Notes: generated by a model from the sequence alone, not told the origin. Shown: positions 7,634 through 16,624, numbered from the stretch's first letter. The stretch is 64,000 bases of DNA from Clostridiales bacterium (GCA_018374355.1 JAHAFI010000011.1:1-64000), one strand, 5' to 3'. Translations and numbers: made by a program.

Positions 7634-9285
7634 AAAGAAGTGGATTTACCGTAATGGCAAAGCTGATCGGTCTTGTAAAGCCATTGACCTTGTATATGAT
7701 TCTTGCTGTGGCCATGGGGCTTATCGGACATCTGTGTGCCTCCTTCATCACTATTTTCGGAGGTTTTGCAGTGCTTGAGCTGACAGATATCGGTTCGCCT
7801 TTATCTATGACGATTATCTTTATCAGCCTTGCAGTGTTTTCTGTGCTCCGTGCGGTGCTTCGGTATGCAGAGCAGGCGTGCAACCACTTTATCGCCTTTA
7901 AGCTGTTAGCGCTCATTCGTGATAAGGTGTTTAAAGCGCTTCGCAGACTCTGCCCTGCAAAATTGGAAGGCAGAGATAAGGGTGACTTGATTTCGGTGAT
8001 TACTTCTGATATTGAGCTTTTGGAGGTGTTCTATGCGCATACCATTTCACCGGCACTGATCTGGTTTTTCTTCACCTTGATTCTGACTGCATTTATCGGC
8101 TCCTATCATATCCTGCTGGGAGCGTTGGCGCTTGCTGCATATTTGACGGTGGGCGTTGCTGTTCCTCTGATGATTTCTAAATTAAGCGGAGATGACGGAA
8201 TGAAATTCAGAAGCAAGTCGGGAGCATTGTCCGGTTTTGTTCTTGACAGCCTTCGTGGACTTTCGGAAACCATTCAGTACGGACAGGGTAAAAAGCGGCT
8301 TGCTGATATGAATGCCAAGACAGATGCGCTCTCATTAGATGAAGAGCGAATGAAGAAAATTTCCGGCAGAAATATTGCGATTACCAATACACTGATTTTA
8401 TGCTTTGACTTTGCTATGCTGTTTGTCTCTGCATATCTTTTTCAGACAGGAAGCATTGCCTTTGACGGCGTCCTGATTTCAACCCTTGCACTCTTTTCAT
8501 CCTTCGGCCCTGCCATTGCACTTGCAAACCTTGGAAGTACCCTGCAAAACACCTTTGCGGCAGGAAACAGAGTGCTGGATATTTTGGAGGAAACGCCGCT
8601 TGTAGAAGAAATCACAGACAAAGCAGATATTGTCTTTCACGGAGCAAAGGCAGAAAATGTTACCTTTGCATATGGGGACGAAACGATCCTTGCTGATTTG
8701 TCCGTAACCATTCCTCAAAAATCGGTGGTAGGTATTGTGGGCAGAAGCGGCAGCGGTAAATCAACGCTCCTGAAGCTGTTTATGCGCTTTTGGAAGGTGC
8801 GGGGCGGAAGCATCCGGCTGTCGGATACTGATGTGGAAGATATTAATACTACAAATCTTCGGAATATAGAGAGCTTTGTAACGCAGGAAACGCATCTGTT
8901 CCACGACAGCATCAGGAATAATATCCGTATTGCGAAGCTGGATGCAACGGATATGGAAATAGAAAACGCCTGCAAAAAGGCATCGGTGCATGAATTTATT
9001 ATGACCTTGCCAAAGGGCTATGACACAGCAGTGGGCGAGCTGGGCGATACACTGTCAGGCGGGGAACGACAGCGGATCGGACTTGCCAGAGCATTTCTCC
9101 ACGATGCACCATTCATGCTCCTTGACGAGCCTACCAGCAATCTGGACAGCTTAAATGAAGCGGTCATCCTCAAATCACTCCACGAGGAGCGAAGGGGCAA
9201 AACCGTAATTCTTGTATCTCACAGAGAATCTACTATGCGTATTGCCGATAAGGTGTACTCTGTGGAGCATGGGAGGATGAGTTGA
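7630..9285 (+). CDS. ABC exporter half-transporter, CydC-like (ATPase plus permease)
   Basis: 551 residues with the same architecture as its upstream partner: transmembrane domain to about residue 310, then a nucleotide-binding domain with GRSGSGKST (about 371), LSGGERQR (about 476) and FMLLDEPTSNLD. The ATG overlaps the preceding stop (ATGA), so the two halves are translationally coupled and should form a heterodimer. The two genes are the core of the iron-linked operon; a DUF454 gene follows 54 bases later. Confidence 0.88.
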   Translation: MKRSGFTVMAKLIGLVKPLTLYMILAVAMGLIGHLCASFITIFGGFAVLELTDIGSPLSMTIIFISLAVFSVLRAVLRYAEQACNHFIAFKLLALIRDKVFKALRRLCPAKLEGRDKGDLISVITSDIELLEVFYAHTISPALIWFFFTLILTAFIGSYHILLGALALAAYLTVGVAVPLMISKLSGDDGMKFRSKSGALSGFVLDSLRGLSETIQYGQGKKRLADMNAKTDALSLDEERMKKISGRNIAITNTLILCFDFAMLFVSAYLFQTGSIAFDGVLISTLALFSSFGPAIALANLGSTLQNTFAAGNRVLDILEETPLVEEITDKADIVFHGAKAENVTFAYGDETILADLSVTIPQKSVVGIVGRSGSGKSTLLKLFMRFWKVRGGSIRLSDTDVEDINTTNLRNIESFVTQETHLFHDSIRNNIRIAKLDATDMEIENACKKASVHEFIMTLPKGYDTAVGELGDTLSGGERQRIGLARAFLHDAPFMLLDEPTSNLDSLNEAVILKSLHEERRGKTVILVSHRESTMRIADKVYSVEHGRMS

Positions 9286-9339
9286 TGGGAAAGACGGCAG
9301 CAAATAAGCGGGAGCAGGAAAAGAAAGGATTGGAGAAAA

Positions 9340-9726
9340 ATGAGAATTAAAAAAATACTTTGGATGGTTCTTGGATGCATCGGGTTAGGATTGGGAGCAG
9401 TTGGGGCAGTTCTGCCAATGCTCCCGGCATTTCCTTTTCTGATGCTGGCATCCTTCAGTTTTGCGAAGAGTTCTGAGAGACTGCATACATGGTTTATCAA
9501 TACAAAGATCTACAAAAAGAATCTGGAAAGCTATGTCAAAGGACAAGGGATGACGTGGGCGGCGAAAATACGAGTGATGGCAATGGTAACAATTTTGATG
9601 TCCATTGGTTTTGCGATGATGTTTGTGAAAGCTATCTACATTCCCTGCATGATTCTTGGAGGGGTATGGATTTTCCATATTCTTTATTTTGTATTCGGTG
9701 TAAGAACATATCGGGTGCAGGTATAA
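9340..9726 (+). CDS. DUF454 (YbaN-like) inner-membrane protein
   Basis: 128 residues with the YbaN/DUF454 pattern: LGCIGLGLGAVGAVLPMLPAFPFLMLASFSFAKSS-type N-terminal hairpin (first two transmembrane segments), RLHTWFINTKIYKKNLESY, then two more hydrophobic segments. A GGAG site precedes the ATG. The function of this family is unknown; it often accompanies transport or heme/iron genes. Here it is the third gene of the ABC operon. Confidence 0.85.
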   Translation: MRIKKILWMVLGCIGLGLGAVGAVLPMLPAFPFLMLASFSFAKSSERLHTWFINTKIYKKNLESYVKGQGMTWAAKIRVMAMVTILMSIGFAMMFVKAIYIPCMILGGVWIFHILYFVFGVRTYRVQV

Positions 9727-9851
9727 GATTTGGGAATGAAAGATGGTCTTTTTGGAGTGTTCTTCTGTCTTTTTGGAGCAGACAGCAGGTGTTGGTTCTG
9801 CTATATTTATAACGAACAGAAGGTTTGGAAGCCTATATTTTTTACGATTTA

Positions 9852-9867
9852 GTTAGCAAAAGCTAAC
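9852..9867 (+). promoter_or_regulatory. DtxR-like operator upstream of the DUF2325 gene
   Basis: GTTAGCAAAAGCTAAC, the most symmetric of the five sites; symmetry extends to TAGTTAGC/GCTAACTA (9850-9869). It lies 26 bases before the ATG of the DUF2325 gene. Confidence 0.75.
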
Positions 9868-9892
9868 TACGAATAGGGAAGGAAGTGCATAT

Positions 9893-10168
9893 ATGAGTGT
9901 AGCAATCGTAGGTGGAAATGAATGTATGATGAGGCGGTATAAAGAACTTTGTGAACAATACGCCTGTAAGGCTAAAGTATATTTAAAGCCATCAGCCTGT
10001 TTGAAGAATATTGGCTCTCCGGATTTGCTGGTTCTCTTCACAGGGACGATGTCCCATAAAATGCTGCACAGAGTTCTTGATGCAGCGAAAGGGCAGGATA
10101 TCCGGATTGCAAGAAGTCACACGGGTTCTCTGACGGCGCTCAGAAGGATTTTGGAAGACCATAGATAG
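9893..10168 (+). CDS. DUF2325 domain protein
   Basis: 91 residues spanning a single DUF2325 domain: VAIVGGNECMMRRYKELCEQ at the start, a central SPDLLVLFTGTMSHKM motif and a C-terminal IARSHTGSLTALRRIL helix. The family resembles a small Rossmann-like domain; its role is not known, but members sit beside feo and other iron genes in Clostridia. It has its own DtxR-like operator and is followed by a terminator, so it is probably an iron-regulated single-gene unit. Confidence 0.85.
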   Translation: MSVAIVGGNECMMRRYKELCEQYACKAKVYLKPSACLKNIGSPDLLVLFTGTMSHKMLHRVLDAAKGQDIRIARSHTGSLTALRRILEDHR

Positions 10169-10288
10169 AAGGAGGTGTTTGACTAATCAAGATCAGAAAG
10201 GATGGAAGATAGTGAATGGGAGCAGCGCTTATCTGATATACCAGAGTATGAAATGTCCTGTAATCATCATATGGATATAAAGTGAGTA

Positions 10289-10331
10289 AAGCCCGCAGAA
10301 ATGCCGAAGAGCAGATTTCTGCAGGCTTTTT
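10289..10331 (+). terminator. Terminator after the DUF2325 gene
   Basis: AAGCCCGCAGAAAT/ATTTCTGCAGGCTT pair (one mismatch in 14 bp) around a 12-base loop, ending in TTTTT. It separates the + strand iron region from the convergent membrane protein gene. Confidence 0.8.
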
Positions 10332-10332
10332 C

Positions 10333-11703
10333 CTATGCATTACGAACCTGCTCCCAAGCCAGCAAAATCTCCTCAGCCTGCCCCGGTTTCCCGCTGAACA
10401 GGTATGTTTCGTCTTTCGTTTCAAGGAGCAGAAAATCTTCGGCATGGGGATTCAGACACAGCTTTGCAGAACCGATCCCCACTACTGAGAAGCTGCCTTT
10501 GAGCAGATTTTCCATACCGGTTCCCATGATTTTCTGACTGTCAGGCAGCTCTGTCAGAAGAGAAGCCCGGGTAACATCTGTCAATTCCACCGCATATTCC
10601 CGGCCTGTGTGCTCCATAATGACCGTATCGGAAGTGAAGCTCATAGTCACAGGGGTGAATTCCTCCACCATAAGCCATACGCCTATCAGCGGCATAAATA
10701 AAAGCAGCAGAACAGAAAATCCTACGAGTATCTTTCCGGCCGGGCGGGCCATGTTCATGCTGATACCCATCCCCACACGTTCATTGACAAAAGTGTGGTT
10801 GTTGTTTGGATTATAATAAATCTGCCCCCAAAGCCAGTATTCATCTTCATCCACCTGCGGGGAGGTCAGAAGGCTTTGGGTTAAGCGCTGCTGAGCCCGT
10901 CGGGCGGCAAATTCCGTCTGAACAGAGGCAATCAGCAATACGGTGGTGTACACAAGGGTAACAATAAGATACCAAACCATAGAGCCGTCGGAAATCCATA
11001 CAGCTATGGAATAAAGGGAAGTCATCCATGCAGACAGAAGCCAGAATTTGTTCCAGTTGTATCGGCGGACTCTGGTCAGCGCAGCGGTTAAATCCTGATT
11101 GTCATCCACGGTATCGGAACGCTGGCGGTAGATCAAACGATAGAATACCAGACTCAGCGCAGTGACAGAGAGACAGGTAACGGCGGTGATGATCAGAAAC
11201 AAAGCCCAACCCGGATCCAGTTCATCGAGTATACAACTGAGAACAGGAAGTACCGAGAGAACCATCGGTGGAATGAACCAGATGGGTTTTAAGGGTTTGG
11301 GGAGCTTCATCGGGCTTAATTCCACTACGGTTTGACCAGCGTCGGGTGTGAGCCAGCCACGTCGGCGCTTCAGCGTCAGGAGATTCTTATAGCCTCTGCC
11401 ATAGATCAGAAACGGAAGAACCAGTGCAATCAGAAGCCACACCATGGAAATAGTCACTACCACAGAGACCCATGGTAAAAAAATACAGGGGAGCAAAACG
11501 GCAGTCAGAACCCAGAACATGACTTTCAGTTCCTTTCGGAAAGTCTGACAGCAAGCCTGTACTTCGGGGTCTTTCTGAGCTTCAGCTGGCAGCGTTACTG
11601 AAAGGATGAGGCCTTTTTTGGCTACCGTGTTGTTGCGCATCATGATATACATGAGAGGCAGAGCCAGATATATGGCGGTAAGTATCATCAGGTTGATAAT
11701 CAT
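10333..11703 (-). CDS. DUF5808/DUF1648-type polytopic membrane protein
   Basis: 456 residues with about nine hydrophobic segments. Around residues 285-320 it carries the motif WLWGQIYYNPNNNHTFVNE followed by GMGISMN, characteristic of DUF5808; the C-terminal 100 residues after the last helix look like a soluble bacterial PH-type domain. It is the second gene of a two-gene unit: its ATG overlaps the stop of the GntR gene by 4 bases. Such GntR/DUF1648 pairs (compare SdpR/SdpI-like and YtrA operons) are associated with envelope stress or bacteriocin immunity, but no specific role can be read from sequence. Confidence 0.75.
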   Translation of the reverse strand: MIINLMILTAIYLALPLMYIMMRNNTVAKKGLILSVTLPAEAQKDPEVQACCQTFRKELKVMFWVLTAVLLPCIFLPWVSVVVTISMVWLLIALVLPFLIYGRGYKNLLTLKRRRGWLTPDAGQTVVELSPMKLPKPLKPIWFIPPMVLSVLPVLSCILDELDPGWALFLIITAVTCLSVTALSLVFYRLIYRQRSDTVDDNQDLTAALTRVRRYNWNKFWLLSAWMTSLYSIAVWISDGSMVWYLIVTLVYTTVLLIASVQTEFAARRAQQRLTQSLLTSPQVDEDEYWLWGQIYYNPNNNHTFVNERVGMGISMNMARPAGKILVGFSVLLLLFMPLIGVWLMVEEFTPVTMSFTSDTVIMEHTGREYAVELTDVTRASLLTELPDSQKIMGTGMENLLKGSFSVVGIGSAKLCLNPHAEDFLLLETKDETYLFSGKPGQAEEILLAWEQVRNA

Positions 11704-12077
11704 AATAATCCCTCCTCATAAAATGAACGGCACAGATGCAAAATTTCATCCAGTGAACCTCCTGCCGCCTTTGCCTCGGACACCGCAAGGCGCAGGGCCT
11801 CTTTGGTCTGATCCGTCATCCCCCTGTCCGGCCTTGGCGCAACCAAGGTACCTGCACGGCGGTCCGTTTGGATATAACCTTCTGCTTTCAGAAGACTATA
11901 TGCTTTGCTGACAGTCATCATGTTGACACCACATTCCTCTGCCAGAGAGCGGATGGTGGGGAGCTGGGCTCCGGGTGTCAGCCTACCTGTGGCAATCCCG
12001 TGGACAATCTGATTGCGGATCTGCTGATAGATCGGAGTGTCCTCGGAAAAATTCAATCGCATTAACATAGTTATCAC
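11700..12077 (-). CDS. GntR-family repressor, YtrA type
   Basis: 125 residues: N-terminal GntR winged helix (SEDTPIYQQIRNQIVHGIA, LPTIRSLAEECGVNMMTVSKAYSLL) and only a short C-terminal helical tail, the size and layout of the YtrA subfamily. Just upstream on its own strand is a promoter whose -10 box lies inside a perfect 8-bp inverted repeat, implying autorepression. It is translationally coupled to the downstream membrane protein, which is the likely regulated partner. Confidence 0.9.
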   Translation of the reverse strand: MITMLMRLNFSEDTPIYQQIRNQIVHGIATGRLTPGAQLPTIRSLAEECGVNMMTVSKAYSLLKAEGYIQTDRRAGTLVAPRPDRGMTDQTKEALRLAVSEAKAAGGSLDEILHLCRSFYEEGLL

Positions 12078-12081
12078 CTCT

Positions 12082-12121
12082 TTGTATTAACTATAGTAAT
12101 ACAAATAATGCAATGCGTCAA
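12082..12121 (-). promoter_or_regulatory. Promoter and YtrA-type operator of the GntR operon
   Basis: On the minus strand TTGACG and TACTAT are 17 bp apart (12116-12121 and 12093-12098 in plus coordinates). The palindrome TTGTATTA-ACTATAG-TAATACAA (12082-12104) covers the -10 box and start point and matches the GTATTA/TAATAC core of YtrA-family sites. Confidence 0.78.
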
Positions 12122-12137
12122 GGAGAAATTTAAAACG

Positions 12138-12166
12138 AAAAAAGAAGCCTCCGCTAGTGAGGCTTC
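12138..12166 (-). terminator. Terminator of the tdh-kbl operon
   Basis: GAAGCCTC-loop of 7-GAGGCTTC followed, on the minus strand, by TTTTTT. Confidence 0.88.
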
Positions 12167-12238
12167 CCTTTCCAATTGATTATTCTGATTTTGTAAAATA
12201 TTCCCGGAAAAAGGAATATGAAATTTTATAGTGACATT

Positions 12239-13438
12239 TTACGCTTCCTTCATTTCCTCGCGGACTTCTTTAAAGCATTTTACGATAAAGTCAATGTCTT
12301 CCTTTGTATGGCTGGCACATACCTGTGTACGAATACGGGCTTTGCCCTTTGGTACGACAGGATAAGAAAATGCTACTACGTAAACACCTTTTTCCATCAT
12401 TCGTTTAGCGAATTCGGCAGCGGTTTTCTCATCGTAAAGCATAACCGGAACGCAGGGATGAGTGCCCGGGATGATATTGAAACCATTGTCAGTCAGCTCC
12501 TTGCGGTAATAAGCGGTGATATCTTCCAGATGATCCCGGAGAGCAGTGCTTTCACCCAGCATGTCAAAAAGTTCCAGACTTGCGCCCACAATAGCAGGAG
12601 CCAGAGTGTTGGAAAACAGATATGGGCGGCTTCTTTGACGAAGGAGATCGATGATCTCTCTGCGTCCGGAGGTATAGCCGCCGGAGGCTCCTCCCAGAGC
12701 TTTTCCCAGTGTTCCGGTGATGATGTCCACACGGCCTTCCACGCCGCAGTGTTCAGCGGTTCCCCGTCCGGTTTTCCCTACGAAGCCTACGGCATGGCTG
12801 TCGTCCACCATTACCAGCGCATGGTATTTGTCAGCCAGATCGCAGACACCTTTCAGGTTGGCGATGATGCCGTCCATGGAGAATACGCCGTCGGTAGCGA
12901 TCAGTTTGATTCTTGCACCTGCGGCATCGGCTTCTTTCAGCCGTTCTTCTAAATCGGTCATGTCATTATTTTTATAGCGGTAGCGTTTTGCTTTGCAGAG
13001 ACGGACACCGTCGATGATGGAGGCATGGTTCAGCTCATCGCTGATGACAGCATCGTCAGCGGTCAGGATGGTCTCGAAAAGTCCGCCGTTGGCATCGAAA
13101 CAGGAAGAGTACAGAATGGTGTCATCGGTTCCCAGAAAATGGGAGATTTTTTCCTCCAGTTGTTTGTGGATATCCAGAGTTCCGCAGATGAAACGAACGG
13201 AAGCCATACCGTATCCTCTTTCGTCATAAGTTCTTTTGGCAGCATCGATCAGGCGCTGGTTGTTTCCCAGACCAAGATAGTTGTTGGCGCACATATTGAT
13301 CACTTCGCGTCCGTCTTCCAGTTTTACTTTTGCATCCTGTGCGGAAGCGATGGGAGCCTCGCCTTTGAACAGGCCGGCTTCTTTAATCTCCTCTACTTCT
13401 TTTGTATAAATGCTTAAAATATCATTTTTACGAGCCAT
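12239..13438 (-). CDS. kbl: Glycine C-acetyltransferase (2-amino-3-ketobutyrate CoA ligase)
   Basis: 399 residues, the normal length for Kbl. It is a PLP-dependent fold-type I enzyme of the alpha-oxoamine synthase family: NNYLG near residue 53, DDSHAVGF at the PLP-aspartate region, and TLGKALGGASGG with the Schiff-base lysine. It cleaves 2-amino-3-oxobutanoate with CoA to glycine and acetyl-CoA in the cytoplasm. It follows tdh after 19 bases, so the two enzymes complete threonine-to-glycine conversion without release of the unstable intermediate. Confidence 0.95.
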   Translation of the reverse strand: MARKNDILSIYTKEVEEIKEAGLFKGEAPIASAQDAKVKLEDGREVINMCANNYLGLGNNQRLIDAAKRTYDERGYGMASVRFICGTLDIHKQLEEKISHFLGTDDTILYSSCFDANGGLFETILTADDAVISDELNHASIIDGVRLCKAKRYRYKNNDMTDLEERLKEADAAGARIKLIATDGVFSMDGIIANLKGVCDLADKYHALVMVDDSHAVGFVGKTGRGTAEHCGVEGRVDIITGTLGKALGGASGGYTSGRREIIDLLRQRSRPYLFSNTLAPAIVGASLELFDMLGESTALRDHLEDITAYYRKELTDNGFNIIPGTHPCVPVMLYDEKTAAEFAKRMMEKGVYVVAFSYPVVPKGKARIRTQVCASHTKEDIDFIVKCFKEVREEMKEA

Positions 13439-13457
13439 GTGTTTACTCCTTTACAAA

Positions 13458-14510
13458 TTAATTGTTGATATGGGACCAGTCGAGAATGACTTTTCCGGAC
13501 TGACCGGAAATCATAGCCTCGAACCCTTTTTCATAGTCACGGATATCGAAACGGTGGGTGATGATTCCGGAAATATCCAGTCCTGCCTGAATCATGGTGG
13601 ACATCTTGTACCATGTATCCCATACTTTCCGTCCGTAAATGCCGCGGATGTTCAGACCATTGAAAATCACTGTTTCCAGATCGACTTTGGCATCCTGACG
13701 CTGAAGCCCCAGAAGAGCGATTTTTCCGCCGTGTTTCATGTTATGAATCATATCGGAAAGGCCCGGCTGGCTTCCCGACATTTCAAGACCGATATCAAAT
13801 CCTTCGGTCATGCCGATGGCGTTCATAACTTCGGTCAGATTTTCTTCTCTTAAATCTACGGTTCTTGTTGCGCCCAGTTTCTTTGCCAGTTCCAGACGGT
13901 ACGGGTTCAGGTCGGTGATGACAACGTGGCGCGCGCCTGAGAATTTTGCGATAGCTGCCGCCATGATACCGATGGGACCTGCGCCTGTGATCAGAACGTC
14001 CTCTCCCAGCATGTCATAGGAGAGAGCGGTGTGGGTGGCATTTCCCAGCGGATCAAAAATGGAATACAATTCTTCCGGGATGTTCGGATTGCATGGCCAT
14101 ACATTGGAAGCGGGGATAACCAGATATTCGGCAAATGCGCCGTTTCTGTTTACGCCTACGCCTTTTGCGTCTTTACAGTTTTCCTTATGTCCTTCCAGAC
14201 AGTTTCGGCATTTTCCGCAGGTAATGTGGCCTTCGCCGGAAACGAGGTCACCGATTTTGAAGCCTTCTACTCCGGCGCCTGTTTCCACAACCTCGCCTAC
14301 GTATTCGTGACCGGCAGTAAGTCCTACAGGAATCGTGTGCTGAGCCCATTCGTTCCACTGATAAATATGTACGTCAGTGCCGCAGATGGATGTTTTATGG
14401 ATTTTGATTTTAACATCATTTGGGCCTACTTCAGGAATCGGGACACGCTTCATCCAAAGTCCTTCCTCCGGTTTTTCCTTTACTAATGCCCACATGGTAT
14501 TATCGTGCAT
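13458..14510 (-). CDS. tdh: L-threonine 3-dehydrogenase
   Basis: 350-residue zinc alcohol dehydrogenase family member. Visible are the catalytic zinc ligands (SICGTDVHIY, GHEYVG), the structural-zinc loop CGKCRNCLEGHKENC and the Rossmann motif GAGPIG. The combination with kbl identifies it as threonine dehydrogenase rather than another medium-chain dehydrogenase such as sorbitol or butanediol dehydrogenase. It oxidises L-threonine to 2-amino-3-oxobutanoate with NAD. First gene of the operon, behind a good promoter at 14577-14605. Confidence 0.93.
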   Translation of the reverse strand: MHDNTMWALVKEKPEEGLWMKRVPIPEVGPNDVKIKIHKTSICGTDVHIYQWNEWAQHTIPVGLTAGHEYVGEVVETGAGVEGFKIGDLVSGEGHITCGKCRNCLEGHKENCKDAKGVGVNRNGAFAEYLVIPASNVWPCNPNIPEELYSIFDPLGNATHTALSYDMLGEDVLITGAGPIGIMAAAIAKFSGARHVVITDLNPYRLELAKKLGATRTVDLREENLTEVMNAIGMTEGFDIGLEMSGSQPGLSDMIHNMKHGGKIALLGLQRQDAKVDLETVIFNGLNIRGIYGRKVWDTWYKMSTMIQAGLDISGIITHRFDIRDYEKGFEAMISGQSGKVILDWSHINN

Positions 14511-14576
14511 GTAAGAGCCTCCTTTTCATTGGTTTTGCCGTGGAACATGTGCTTGAAAGCACTGTTCGATAGGTTT

Positions 14577-14605
14577 ATCATAGACCTGTTTTTGGAAAAT
14601 AGCAA
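14577..14605 (-). promoter_or_regulatory. Promoter of tdh-kbl
   Basis: On the minus strand TTGCTA, 17-bp spacer, TATGAT; about 65 bases before the tdh ATG. Confidence 0.65.
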
Positions 14606-14713
14606 GAAATATTTTCCGTGAACGGCGTACAAATTTCAATGAAATGTCCATGTGTTACGTACACGAACAGGTGTCTTTTTTGGGAGGGCAGATGGGGTTT
14701 TAAAGAAGATTTG

Positions 14714-14742
14714 TTGATAAGATTCTGTAAATAGAATATAAT
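14714..14742 (+). promoter_or_regulatory. Promoter of the M20 peptidase gene
   Basis: TTGATA, 17-bp spacer, TATAAT; about 48 bases before the ATG at 14791. Confidence 0.75.
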
Positions 14743-14790
14743 GAAAGCTAAATGGTACAGTTTAGATGAGCTGGGAAGGAGACAAGGACG

Positions 14791-15918
14791 ATGAATAATT
14801 TTTTTGAGGCGGTTCAAGTGTTTCTTGAAGAAAACAGGGAAGCGTATTTTGAAGATTTAAAAGAACTGGCACAGATTCCCGCGCCATCAGGAAAGGAAGA
14901 AGCACGAGCCGACTGGTGCCTCAAATGGATGGAGAGACATGGGCTTCAGGGTGCCTATATAGATGAGGTGCTGAATGTTGTGTTTCCGTTTCAGGTGGAG
15001 GGAAAAGAAAAAATCACGGTAATAAATGCTCACATGGATGTGGTATTTCCGGATATGGAGCCCCTTCCGGTCAGGGAAGAAAACGGACGATTGTATGGTC
15101 CGGGGATTGGGGACGATACTGCGAATGTAATTGCCCTTCTCCAAATGGCTGAGATGGCAGAAAAGTTGAAGTTAAACCCGAAAGAGGGAATTTTGTTCGT
15201 ATGCAACAGTGGGGAAGAAGGACTGGGTAATCTGAAAGGTGCGCGGAAAATCATGGAAGATTATCAGAAGAAAATTGTCCGGTGGGTAGCGGTTGACGGG
15301 AGGTTTCATACGTATGTGAATCATGCGGTAGGATCAAAAAGATACCGGATCACGGTTCGCGCAGAGGGAGGGCATTCCTATGGTGATTTTGGGAACCAGA
15401 ATGCCATTTGCTGCATGGCACGGCTTATTTCTGAATTTTATGAGGTGGAAGCGCCAGCCTATGGAAAGACCACCTATAATGTAGGAAAGATTGAAGGGGG
15501 AACCACGGTAAATTCCATTGCTGAGACATGTTCCATTCTCTATGAATACCGTTCGGACGATTACCGGGGACTGGAAGCGATGGACCGGATTTTCGGTAAA
15601 ATTCTGGAAGCTCATAAGAATGATAAATTTGCGATAGAAGTGGAATTGCTGGGAGAAAGACCCTGCATGATTGATACGGATCTTTCAGAACTGAATCATC
15701 TGATGGAAGAAATGGGCGTGATTTACGGTTGGAAGATGGAGGGGCGTTCCGGGTCTACAGATTGTAATATTCCTCTTTCCATGGGGATTCCTGCCATTTG
15801 CTTTGGGGTATATGAAGGCGGACGATCTCATACCCGGGAAGAATGGATTGACATGGCATCAACAGATACCGGAAGGGAGATTCTGGCAAGAGTTATTTGC
15901 CGGATTGCCGGAATATAA
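14791..15918 (+). CDS. M20-family metallopeptidase
   Basis: 375 residues. The catalytic domain shows the M20 metal ligands in order: NAHMDVVFPD (His and Asp), GIGDDTAN (bridging Asp), CNSGEEGLGN (catalytic Glu pair) and a late His (GGRSHTREEW). A smaller lid domain with GGHSYGDFG and TTVNSIAE lies in the middle. Such enzymes are cytoplasmic zinc di- or aminopeptidases or amidohydrolases; the substrate cannot be read from sequence. A GNAT gene follows after 21 bases and is probably co-transcribed. Confidence 0.88.
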   Translation: MNNFFEAVQVFLEENREAYFEDLKELAQIPAPSGKEEARADWCLKWMERHGLQGAYIDEVLNVVFPFQVEGKEKITVINAHMDVVFPDMEPLPVREENGRLYGPGIGDDTANVIALLQMAEMAEKLKLNPKEGILFVCNSGEEGLGNLKGARKIMEDYQKKIVRWVAVDGRFHTYVNHAVGSKRYRITVRAEGGHSYGDFGNQNAICCMARLISEFYEVEAPAYGKTTYNVGKIEGGTTVNSIAETCSILYEYRSDDYRGLEAMDRIFGKILEAHKNDKFAIEVELLGERPCMIDTDLSELNHLMEEMGVIYGWKMEGRSGSTDCNIPLSMGIPAICFGVYEGGRSHTREEWIDMASTDTGREILARVICRIAGI

Positions 15919-15939
15919 AAATATACGGAGACAACAGAG

Positions 15940-16491
15940 ATGAAAAATATAAATATAACATGGGAAAAAGATGGTTTTATCCTAAGACCGGCGCGTCCGG
16001 AGGATGCGGAAGCATATTTCAGCCAGAACTTTGATCCGCTAGATGGGGAGGTTGCAAGGCTCACCGGGTCTAAAGAAAACTTTACCCGGGAGGAAGTGGT
16101 AAACTTTTTCCTCCAATGTGTGGAAGCGGAAGACCGCTGTGATTTTCTGATCATTGGGCCGGATGGCAGAATTATCGGGGAGAGCGTGATCAATGAAATT
16201 GACTGGGAACTGGGATGCGCCAATTTTCGGATCGGTATCTTCCACATGGAAGAGCGAGGCAGAGGGATTGGAAGCTGGGCTGTGGAGAAGACACGGGATT
16301 TTGCTTTTGAAGAATTAAAGCTTCATCGTTTGGAGCTGGATGTATTTTCCTTTAATCCTCGGGCGGAAAAAGTGTATTTAAAGGCGGGATTTAAGAGAGA
16401 AGGTGTTTTGCGGGACGCTGTCCGGGATGGGGACGGATATGGGGATGATATTCTTATGGCGATTTTGGAGGATGAATGGAGAGCGTTATGA
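15940..16491 (+). CDS. GNAT-family N-acetyltransferase
   Basis: 183 residues with the RimJ/RimL-like GNAT pattern: an N-terminal FILRPARPEDAE strand-helix, the acetyl-CoA pyrophosphate-binding region EERGRGIGSWAVEK, LHRLELDVFSFNPRAEKVYLKAGFKREGVLRD near the end. The acceptor substrate is unknown. Immediately downstream of the M20 peptidase gene and followed by a terminator at 16625-16667. Confidence 0.88.
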   Translation: MKNINITWEKDGFILRPARPEDAEAYFSQNFDPLDGEVARLTGSKENFTREEVVNFFLQCVEAEDRCDFLIIGPDGRIIGESVINEIDWELGCANFRIGIFHMEERGRGIGSWAVEKTRDFAFEELKLHRLELDVFSFNPRAEKVYLKAGFKREGVLRDAVRDGDGYGDDILMAILEDEWRAL

Positions 16492-16624
16492 CAAGAGGTG
16501 TTTGGAATTTGCTGAGCAGGTGGTAACTGATGGAGCCTGAAAGGCTGTATAGTTACAAAATTCATGGAAAAACTGGTTTCAACATATAGAATAAACCACT
16601 CTCACCAATGTATGAATAGCCGGC

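Noticed and set aside
10202..10285. 27-codon ORF (MEDSEWEQRLSDIPEYEMSC...) after the DUF2325 gene
   Set aside because: The purine-rich site abuts the ATG and no family resemblance was seen; possibly a gene remnant.
16522..16555. GTAACT...ATAGTTAC, possible fourth structured repeat
   Set aside because: Only the outermost bases match; the conserved inner stem and tail are absent, so it could be chance or a remnant.
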